Assembly (NCBI GenBank): GCA_017433825.1
Contig: JAFRGL010000019.1
Location: 62,001 to 126,000 of the forward strand
Reading direction: 5' to 3'
Length of the DNA stretch: 64,000 nucleotides
Origin: Eubacterium sp.
GTDB lineage: Bacteria > Bacillota > Clostridia > Lachnospirales > Lachnospiraceae
The notes beneath the pieces were generated by a model. It was not told the origin of the DNA. It saw only the letters and a program-made list of their open reading frames with translations, and did not search any database. The translations under genes were made by a program, and so were the position numbers. Shown here in pieces: positions 57,803-64,000 of this stretch. Every line of letters begins with the position of its first letter. Position 1 is the first letter of the stretch.

Positions 57803-60079
57803 ATGGACGTTTTCAACCGTTATGCCCCCTTTATACAGGATTATATTTACCGCAGCGGCTGGCAGGCCCTGCGGGCCGTGCAGAACGCGGCGGGGGATGC
57901 GATATTCAATACGCAGGAAAATGTGCTGCTGACGGCTTCCACGGCTTCCGGCAAGACGGAGGCTGCCTTTTTCCCGATACTCACCCTCCTTTCGGAAGAA
58001 CCTTCCTGGTCGGTGGGGGCTTTATACATCGCGCCGTTAAAAGCGCTTATCAACGACCAGTTCATACGGCTTGACGAGCTGTGTGAGGAAGCGGATATCC
58101 CGGTGACCAAATGGCACGGGGACGCGTCGGAATCCAGGAAGCGGAAGCTTTTAAAGAAACCGTCGGGCATCCTGCAGATAACGCCGGAGTCCCTGGAATC
58201 CCTGATGATCCGCAAGCACATGGAGATTCCCTCCCTGTTCGGAGACCTGCGGTTTATCGTGGTGGATGAAATTCATTCGCTTCTGCGGGCGGACCGGGGC
58301 CTTCAGACCTTCTGCCTCATCGAAAGACTCTGCCGTCTGGCGGGCTGCAGTCCCAGAAGGATAGGCCTTTCCGCCACCATCGGAAACCCGGAGGAAGCAG
58401 GAAAATTCCTGGCGGCGGGCAGCGGGCACGGCACCGTGATTCCGAAGTTTGACGGCGGAAAAGAGGTCTGGCGGCTTTCCATGGAGCATTTCTACAATAC
58501 ACCGCCCCAGGCGGGCGAGAAAGAAGCCCATGCGGCGGTGCAGGCGGGGATTTCCCTGAATAAGGAAGAGCCGGAACTGACGTATATCGAGCCTGCGACC
58601 GACACCGCGCCTGCGGCGGCGGACCCCGGGCTTGCCTATATCTTCGACCATACAAAAGGGAAAAAATGCCTGGTGTTCACCAATTCCAGGGAGGAATGCG
58701 AGTCTGTCTGCCAGCAGCTTCGGCAGTACTGTGAGGCAAACGGCGAGCCGGACCGGTTCCTGATCCACCACGGCAACCTGTCTGCCTCCTTCCGTGAAAG
58801 CGCGGAAGAGGAGATGAAGGATGATGATTCCCTGCTGTCCGTATGCGCCACCGCAACCCTGGAGCTGGGCATCGACATCGGAAAGCTGGAGCGGGCTTTC
58901 CAGATAGACGCGCCGTTCACCGTTTCCGGCTTCCTGCAGCGCATGGGCCGCACCGGCAGGAGGGGGAATCCTTCGGAAATGTGGTTCGTCATGCGGGAGG
59001 ATCATCCGGAACCCCGGTCCGTGCTGCCGGAAATGATACCCTGGTACCTTATCCAGGGAATTGCGCTGGTGCAGCTGTACCTGGAAGAACGGTTTGTGGA
59101 GCCGCCCCGGACGGACAGGCTGCCCTTCAGCCTCCTGTACCACCAGACCATGAGCACCCTGGCTTCCGGCGGGGAGATGACGGCAGCAGAGCTGGCAAGC
59201 CGCGTGCTTCCGCTTTCTGCTTTTTCCCGGATCACGAAAGAGGATTACCGGATACTGCTCACGCATCTGATTGCCATCGATCACATCAACCGCACGGAAA
59301 ACGGCGGCCTTATTGTAGGGCTTACCGGCGAGCGGGTGGTCAACCAGTATAAATTCTTCGCGGTATTTCAGGAAAATATCGAATACGCGGTGCGAAGCGG
59401 CGCGGAAGAGCTGGGCACCATCGTCAAACCGCCGCCTGTGGGCGACAAAATCGCCATTGCCGGCCGTGTCTGGGTCGTGGAGGAAGTGGACCATAAAAAG
59501 AGGATGGTCTGGTGTTCCCTGGTAAAGGGCAATATCCCCGCGTATTTCGGTGACGTGGCGGGGGATATCCACACCCATATTCTGGAGCGGATGCAGAAGG
59601 TACTGGCCGAGGACCAAAGCTACCGTTTCCTCCTGCCCCACGCGAAAGCCAGGCTTTCGGATGCCAGGGCGGTTTTTGGCCAGACAAGGATGGCGGAAAA
59701 GCCCCTGATTTCCTTAGGCGGGAAAATGTGGGTGCTTTATCCGTGGCTCGGAACCTATGCCTTCCTGGCCATGGAACGTTTCCTGAAGCTTCGGTGCGCA
59801 AAAAGGCTGGGCCTTTCAGGCCTTTCCTCCGTGAGACCCTACTACATGCAGTTTACCATGCAGGTATCTGAAGAGGAGTTCTTCCGGATCGTGGAAGAGG
59901 AAGCGGAAAAGGAGTTCGATGCGGAAAGCCTCCTGTATGAAAAGGAAGTGCCCGTCTTCGACAAATACGATGAATTCGTGCCGCCGGTCCTGGTGCGCAA
60001 AGGCTTTGCCGAAGGCGTCCTTGACATAGAAGGCATGAAGAAAAGAGTAAGAGAATGGACAAAACCGGCGGGAAAATAA
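57803..60079 (+). CDS. Lhr/BrxHI-like DEAD/DEAH-box helicase
   Basis: 758 aa SF2 helicase. Motif I TASTASGKTEA near residue 45, motif II VVDEIHSLL near 153, motif III SATIGNP, a second RecA domain with FTNSREECESV, and motif VI RMGRTGRRGNP. A C-terminal region of about 300 residues follows, including a winged-helix-like segment and AGRVWVVEEVDHKKRM. The start is the ATG at 57803 with GGAG upstream, 13 bases after the ATPase stop. Likely a DNA-unwinding or translocating component of the module, as BrxHI is in BREX. Confidence 0.9.
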   Translation: MDVFNRYAPFIQDYIYRSGWQALRAVQNAAGDAIFNTQENVLLTASTASGKTEAAFFPILTLLSEEPSWSVGALYIAPLKALINDQFIRLDELCEEADIPVTKWHGDASESRKRKLLKKPSGILQITPESLESLMIRKHMEIPSLFGDLRFIVVDEIHSLLRADRGLQTFCLIERLCRLAGCSPRRIGLSATIGNPEEAGKFLAAGSGHGTVIPKFDGGKEVWRLSMEHFYNTPPQAGEKEAHAAVQAGISLNKEEPELTYIEPATDTAPAAADPGLAYIFDHTKGKKCLVFTNSREECESVCQQLRQYCEANGEPDRFLIHHGNLSASFRESAEEEMKDDDSLLSVCATATLELGIDIGKLERAFQIDAPFTVSGFLQRMGRTGRRGNPSEMWFVMREDHPEPRSVLPEMIPWYLIQGIALVQLYLEERFVEPPRTDRLPFSLLYHQTMSTLASGGEMTAAELASRVLPLSAFSRITKEDYRILLTHLIAIDHINRTENGGLIVGLTGERVVNQYKFFAVFQENIEYAVRSGAEELGTIVKPPPVGDKIAIAGRVWVVEEVDHKKRMVWCSLVKGNIPAYFGDVAGDIHTHILERMQKVLAEDQSYRFLLPHAKARLSDARAVFGQTRMAEKPLISLGGKMWVLYPWLGTYAFLAMERFLKLRCAKRLGLSGLSSVRPYYMQFTMQVSEEEFFRIVEEEAEKEFDAESLLYEKEVPVFDKYDEFVPPVLVRKGFAEGVLDIEGMKKRVREWTKPAGK

Positions 60080-60093
60080 CCCCGCCGGTTTTT
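60064..60093. terminator. Bidirectional terminator, helicase and UroD-like gene
   Basis: ACCGGCGGG (60064-60072) pairs with CCCGCCGGT (60081-60089), T-run on the right and A-run on the left. The left arm overlaps the last helicase codons. Confidence 0.9.
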
Positions 60094-60128
60094 GTGTGCG
60101 TTCCCGGATGAAATCCGGATTATGCGGA

Positions 60129-61142
60129 TTAATAGTACTGGGTGGAAAGCTTCAAGGCTTCGTCGGTAATCCAGCCGTTTACTTCCTGTACCCGCGGGTC
60201 CATGTAATCCATGGAGGTTACGCCGCCGGAGAAAATGAAGGCGCCGTTGGGAGCCAGTTCGTCGAATTTGTCGCGGACTGCCTGACGGACTTCTTCCTCG
60301 TCGATTTCCGGCCAGGTAATGGGCAGCGGATACTCGAAACCGCCGCGGATGATGAGCTGGCGGCCGAAACGTTTCTTGACTTCCACCAGATTGTTCTCCT
60401 TCTGGGCGGGATCCCAGCATCTTACGCCTAAACGTACCATGGAAGGCAGCAGGTCTTCGCAGCGGCCGCAGTTATGGTAGAAGACAGGCAGGCCCGCGTC
60501 ACGGACCAGGTCCAGCGTCCTCTTATAGCGGGGAACGAAGAACTCGTCGAACATTTCCGGGCCGACAAAGGGCGTCAGCTTGGAAGCGGAGTCGTCTACC
60601 ATGTAGTAGGCTTCCGGTTTGTAGTAATACAGGACGTTTTTGGTGATGTCGATAACCTGGTCGCACATCCAGTCCAGAAGGGCATGGACGGCTTCCGGCT
60701 CTTCATACAGCGCGCAAAGGCCATTGGTGAAGCCCATCAGGCCGATGAACTGCTGGAAGAAATCATCGAAGCCCTTGCCGACATACAGGCTCTGTTCGGG
60801 ATCCCAGTTCAGCTTGGCGATATCCTTTTCGGCCGCCTTTTCCCAGTCCCAGTCCTTCCAGTGCTCCGGCACCTTCATGACTTCTTCCCATTTGGTTACA
60901 TCCTCAAGGATGAAGTTGCCCGGCTCGGGAATAGGCGCGTAGTTGGTTTCCTTGTTTGCCACGTAGTGCACGCCCCAGGGGTCGTAGCCGCCTTTGGGCC
61001 CTCTGAAATCGCCGAGAATCGAGGGGTTTTCCAGTCCGCCTACGGTCATCGGCGTAATGCCCGGACCGAAACGGGATACCGGAACATATTCCGGCATGTC
61101 TCCGTTGAGCATACGGAGCAGGTTCTGCTTCTGATTCAACAT
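60129..61142 (-). CDS. Uroporphyrinogen decarboxylase-superfamily methyltransferase-like protein
   Basis: 337 aa TIM-barrel protein of the UroD/MtaA superfamily. It lacks the N-terminal RPVWMMRQAG-type signature of HemE, so it is not a heme enzyme. HNCGRCEDLLP near residue 225 resembles the His-x-Cys zinc site of corrinoid:methyl-transfer enzymes (MtaA, MtbA, O-demethylase components). Expected role: moving a methyl group between a substrate or corrinoid protein and another carrier. AGGAGGAG precedes the ATG. No corrinoid protein gene lies nearby, so the partner must be elsewhere. Confidence 0.82.
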   Translation of the reverse strand: MLNQKQNLLRMLNGDMPEYVPVSRFGPGITPMTVGGLENPSILGDFRGPKGGYDPWGVHYVANKETNYAPIPEPGNFILEDVTKWEEVMKVPEHWKDWDWEKAAEKDIAKLNWDPEQSLYVGKGFDDFFQQFIGLMGFTNGLCALYEEPEAVHALLDWMCDQVIDITKNVLYYYKPEAYYMVDDSASKLTPFVGPEMFDEFFVPRYKRTLDLVRDAGLPVFYHNCGRCEDLLPSMVRLGVRCWDPAQKENNLVEVKKRFGRQLIIRGGFEYPLPITWPEIDEEEVRQAVRDKFDELAPNGAFIFSGGVTSMDYMDPRVQEVNGWITDEALKLSTQYY

Positions 61143-61454
61143 AAAATTCTCCTCCTGAATGTTTCATAAAAAACACTGCAAATGTACATTTTCATTATAA
61201 TCCCGGGAAAAACGCCGGACAAGAGATCGGCGCAGAATGGAAAACACAAAAATAATCCCGGGAAAGCGTTATTTTTTGGGCAGGCCGGAAGACACACGCT
61301 TTGAAGCATTTTCCGGGAAGATAAGGGAAATCTTTTTTTTATGGGAAAACAGGAAAACGATTGAAAAAAAGCACCCTGCAACGTATACTAATTGGATATA
61401 GCGGTTATGGCTGCTTTAAGGCAGCTGCACGCAGCGAAGCAAAGGAAGTACGTT
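61143..61454. promoter_or_regulatory. Divergent promoter region, UroD-like gene and hisH
   Basis: Minus strand: TTGTCC (61222-61217), 17 bases, TATAAT (61199-61194) for the UroD-like gene. Plus strand: TTGAAA (61361-61366), 17 bases, TATACT (61384-61389) for hisH. A small hairpin GCTGC/GCAGC lies at about 61412-61428. The middle (61230-61355) shows nothing I can interpret. Confidence 0.7.
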
Positions 61455-62072
61455 ATGCTGGCAATTATCGATTACGATGCGGGAAATATGAAAAGCGTGG
61501 AAAAGGCCGTCCAGTACCTGGGCGAGGAAGTGGTGCTCACCGACAGGGAAGAGGAGCTTCTGTCTGCGGACCGGGTGATCCTGCCCGGAGTGGGCAGCTT
61601 CGGCGCGGCCATGGAAAGCTTAAGGCGCAACGGCCTGGACAAGGTAATCCGGAAAGTCGTGGAAAACAACACGCCGTTTTTGGGCATCTGCTTAGGCATG
61701 CAGATGCTGATTGACGAAAGCGAGGAATCCCCGGGGGTGGAAGGCCTTCATCTCCTTCCCGGGAAAATCTTACGGATTCCGGAAACGCCGGGGCTTAAAA
61801 TTCCCCATATGGGCTGGAACAGCCTGCATTTTCCGAAGGAAACCCGGCTTTTTGCGGGCCTTCCGGAGAATACCTACACCTATTTTGTTCATTCCTACTA
61901 CCTGCAGGCGGATGACCCGGATGTGGTTGCCGCTGTGACGGATTACGGCATAGAATTACAGGTGGCCGTGGAGTACGGCTATATTTTCGGCTGCCAGTTC
62001 CACCCGGAGAAAAGCTCGAAAGACGGGCTTGCCATTTTAAGAAATTTCCTGAATGTGGAAAAGGAGGGATAA
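61455..62072 (+). CDS. hisH: Imidazole glycerol phosphate synthase, glutaminase subunit
   Basis: 205 aa class I glutamine amidotransferase that feeds ammonia to HisF in histidine synthesis. The nucleophile Cys lies in [11 protein letters not shown] near residue 80, and the His-Glu pair in [12 protein letters not shown] near residue 180. The start is the ATG at 61455 behind AAAGGAAG; upstream in-frame ATGs lie near the promoter. hisF starts 2 bases after the stop codon, so the two subunits are co-translated. Other his genes are not in the window. Confidence 0.95.
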   Translation: MLAIIDYDAGNMKSVEKAVQYLGEEVVLTDREEELLSADRVILPGVGSFGAAMESLRRNGLDKVIRKVVENNTPFLGICLGMQMLIDESEESPGVEGLHLLPGKILRIPETPGLKIPHMGWNSLHFPKETRLFAGLPENTYTYFVHSYYLQADDPDVVAAVTDYGIELQVAVEYGYIFGCQFHPEKSSKDGLAILRNFLNVEKEG

Positions 62073-62074
62073 GG

Positions 62075-62839
62075 ATGCATACCAGAAGAATTATTCCCTG
62101 CCTTGACGTAAATAACGGCCGGGTGGTAAAGGGCGTGAACTTTGTGAACTTAAGGGATGCCGGGGACCCGGTGGAAATCGGCAAGGCCTATGACGCGGCC
62201 GGCGCCGACGAGCTGGTATTTCTGGACATCACCGCTTCTTCGGACCGGCGGGTTACCGCGGTGGATGTGGTCCGGGCCGTGGCCAGGGAGATTTTCATCC
62301 CCTTCACGGTGGGCGGCGGCATCCGTACGGTGGACGATTTCCGGTCCCTGCTTCGGGAAGGCGCGGACAAGATTTCCATCAATTCCCAGGCAGTAAAGAC
62401 GCCGGAGCTTATCAGCGAAGCGGCGGAGAAGTTCGGCAGCCAGTGCGTGGTGGTGGCCATGGATGCCAGGAGAAGGCCGGAAGGGGAAGGCTGGACGGTC
62501 TATATCCACGGCGGCAGGATCGACACCGGCATTGACGCCCTGGAATGGGCGGCAAAGGCGGAAGCTTTAGGCGCCGGGGAAATCCTGCTTACCAGCATGG
62601 ACTGCGACGGCACCAAGGCCGGCTATGACATTCCTCTGACCAGGAGCATTTCCGATACGGTGAAGATTCCCGTCATCGCCTCCGGCGGCGCGGGCACAAA
62701 AGAGCATTTTTACGAGGCCTTCGAAAAGGGCGGCGCGGACGCGGCCCTGGCGGCTTCCTTATTCCACTATAAGGAGCTGGAAATAGCCGATTTGAAAAAT
62801 TATCTGAAAGGAAAGGGGATTCCCGTGCGGATCTCCTGA
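62075..62839 (+). CDS. hisF: Imidazole glycerol phosphate synthase, cyclase subunit
   Basis: 254 aa beta/alpha barrel that closes the imidazole ring and releases AICAR. Catalytic Asp11 in [16 protein letters not shown] and Asp131 in the VVVAMDARR strand (position approximate) are present, as are the phosphate loops VGGGIR and ASGGAG. AGGAGGG precedes the ATG. Adjacent to hisH; ung follows 8 bases on. Confidence 0.96.
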   Translation: MHTRRIIPCLDVNNGRVVKGVNFVNLRDAGDPVEIGKAYDAAGADELVFLDITASSDRRVTAVDVVRAVAREIFIPFTVGGGIRTVDDFRSLLREGADKISINSQAVKTPELISEAAEKFGSQCVVVAMDARRRPEGEGWTVYIHGGRIDTGIDALEWAAKAEALGAGEILLTSMDCDGTKAGYDIPLTRSISDTVKIPVIASGGAGTKEHFYEAFEKGGADAALAASLFHYKELEIADLKNYLKGKGIPVRIS

Positions 62840-62847
62840 CAAAAGCC

Positions 62848-63522
62848 ATGCCTCCCATTACAGGGAAATGGGCTGAAGCATTAAAGCCCGAATTTTCCAA
62901 GGAATACTATAAAGAGCTGTATGCGAAGGTGCGGGAGGAATATGCCCGTTTCCGGGTGTATCCGCCGGCGTCCGACCTTTTTTCCGCCTTCCATATGACA
63001 CCGATGGAAGAGGTGAAAGCGGTTATCTTAGGCCAGGATCCCTACCATGAGGAGGGCCAGGCCCACGGGCTTTGCTTTTCCGTGCGGCCGGGGATAGAGA
63101 CGCCGCCTTCCTTAAAGAACATTTACCGGGAACTGGAAACGGATGTGGGCTGCTACATCCCGAACAACGGTTACCTGGAGAAATGGGCAAGGCAGGGCGT
63201 ACTGCTTTTGAATACCGTGCTCACAGTCAGGGCCCACCAGGCCAATTCCCACAAGAATATCGGCTGGGAGCAGTTTACCGACGCGGCGCTATCCGCGCTG
63301 GACAAGGAGGACAGGCCCATGGTTTTCCTGCTCTGGGGAAGCCACGCGCAGGCAAAAAAAGCCATCCTTTCCAACCCGGCCCATCTGGTGCTTACCGCAC
63401 CGCATCCGAGTCCTTTGTCGGCGCACAGGGGGTTTTTCGGCTGCAGACATTTTTCACAGACCAACGAATATCTGGAACAGCATCATCTGACGCCCATTGA
63501 CTGGCAGATTGAGAACATATGA
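62848..63522 (+). CDS. ung: Uracil-DNA glycosylase, family 1
   Basis: 224 aa repair enzyme that removes uracil from DNA. The catalytic water-activating motif GQDPYHEEGQAHGLCFSV (Asp in DPYH) is near residue 60 and the DNA-binding HPSPLSAHRG loop is near 190. No strong ribosome site precedes the ATG, so translation may be coupled to hisF. Its stop overlaps the next start by 4 bases (ATGA). Confidence 0.95.
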   Translation: MPPITGKWAEALKPEFSKEYYKELYAKVREEYARFRVYPPASDLFSAFHMTPMEEVKAVILGQDPYHEEGQAHGLCFSVRPGIETPPSLKNIYRELETDVGCYIPNNGYLEKWARQGVLLLNTVLTVRAHQANSHKNIGWEQFTDAALSALDKEDRPMVFLLWGSHAQAKKAILSNPAHLVLTAPHPSPLSAHRGFFGCRHFSQTNEYLEQHHLTPIDWQIENI

Positions 63523-64000
63523 GCAGGAAGAAAAACAGTTTAGTTAAAAATGCATCCGTCCTGATGGTGGCGGCCATCATTTCCAGGATCATCGGGCTTT
63601 TATACCGCAGGCCCATGGGCCAGATCCTGGGCCCGGTCGGCATGGGCTATTACGGCTATGCCAGCAACCTGTATTCCATCCTGCTGATGATTTCCGCCTA
63701 CAGCATCCCCATGGCCGTATCCAAGATCGCTTCGGAACGCCTGGCAAAACACCAGTTCAAAGGCGCCCACAGGATTTTCAAAGGTGCGCTTTTATACGCT
63801 GTCATCGTAGGCGGCGTGGTGGCATTCATTGCCTTTTTCGGCGGGTCATTCCTCCTGCCGGCCAACCAGCAGAATGCGGTTCCGGCATTAAGGGTTCTGG
63901 CACCGACCATTTTCTTCTCCGCGGTTTTGGGTGTGTTCCGGGGATATTTCCAGGCCCATCACAACATGACACCCACCTCCATTTCCCAGATTGCGGAGCA
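63519..64000 (+). CDS. Polysaccharide/lipid flippase of the MATE-like MurJ/SpoVB family, partial
   Basis: The first 160 residues of a larger gene cut by the window end. The start MSRKKNSLVKNASVLMVAAIISRIIGLLYRRP is split here by its KN and RI pairs: a basic N-terminus, then the first helix with the family SRIIGLLYR motif; further helices at about 40-62, 83-105 and 118-145 are visible. Members flip lipid-linked cell-wall precursors or act in spore cortex formation (SpoVB). It overlaps ung by ATGA. Full-length family proteins are about 500-550 aa. Confidence 0.85.
   Translation, partial: MSRKKNSLVKNASVLMVAAIISRIIGLLYRRPMGQILGPVGMGYYGYASNLYSILLMISAYSIPMAVSKIASERLAKHQFKGAHRIFKGALLYAVIVGGVVAFIAFFGGSFLLPANQQNAVPALRVLAPTIFFSAVLGVFRGYFQAHHNMTPTSISQIAE

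Noticed and set aside
58151..59641. 496-codon antisense frame opposite the helicase
   Set aside because: The plus strand has complete helicase motifs in order; the antisense product matches nothing and has no ribosome site.

Overview
The window looks like the chromosome of a strictly anaerobic, spore-former-type Firmicute, most likely a Clostridia/Lachnospiraceae-like gut bacterium. The evidence is eight oxygen-labile glycyl radical enzymes (GREs), an electron-bifurcation-style ferredoxin-EtfA fusion with EtfB and an acyl-CoA dehydrogenase, long-form HPF, a SpoVB/MurJ-type flippase, AGGAGG ribosome binding sites almost everywhere, and many extended -10 promoters. Species cannot be named from sequence alone. 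Most of the window is GC-rich; about 20.1-23.9 kb is visibly AT-rich and looks acquired.

Layout. 0.1-7.1 kb: a tightly overlapping aromatic amino acid operon (aroF, tyrA, aroB, aroA, pheA, an aroE-aroK fusion, aroQ). 7.2-10.4 kb, minus strand: acyl-CoA dehydrogenase, etfB, ferredoxin-etfA. 10.5-12.1 kb: a PucR-family regulator, divergent from the first GRE. 12.4-53.0 kb: eight GRE genes (seven of one subfamily in three subtypes, one outlier), interleaved with two Old-Yellow-Enzyme-type flavin/Fe-S/FAD reductases, a QueG-like Fe-S protein, a DUF169 protein and a cystatin-like repeat lipoprotein. The array is broken at 17.3-29.1 kb by an accessory island: mazEF-like module, XRE/DUF3990 module, an ECF sigma/anti-sigma pair with three matching promoters, secreted proteins, a lipoprotein, an ABC exporter, a truncated Fic gene, and then hpf. 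No GRE-activating enzyme and no microcompartment genes are in the window. 53.2-54.6 kb: a radical SAM/SPASM protein beside a small exported protein with three VYGPP repeats, a candidate peptide-modification pair. 54.8-60.1 kb: a three-gene TerB-N/C protein, BrxD-like ATPase and Lhr/BrxHI-like helicase operon, probably stress or phage defence. 60.1-61.1 kb: a UroD-superfamily methyltransferase-like protein. 61.5-64 kb: hisH, hisF, ung and the start of a flippase gene.

How it may work together (inference): the GREs probably carry out radical C-O, C-N or C-C cleavage on a series of related small molecules, the flavin reductases reduce double bonds before or after them, and the acyl-CoA dehydrogenase/ETF complex couples acyl-CoA redox chemistry to energy conservation. 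The PucR protein is a natural candidate regulator, since an AGTGCACAA motif lies near the predicted start sites of both the dehydrogenase operon and the first GRE. The most novel-looking items are the GRE array, the VYGPP/radical SAM pair, the ECF-controlled secreted-protein regulon, and a structured repeat found after two GRE genes.
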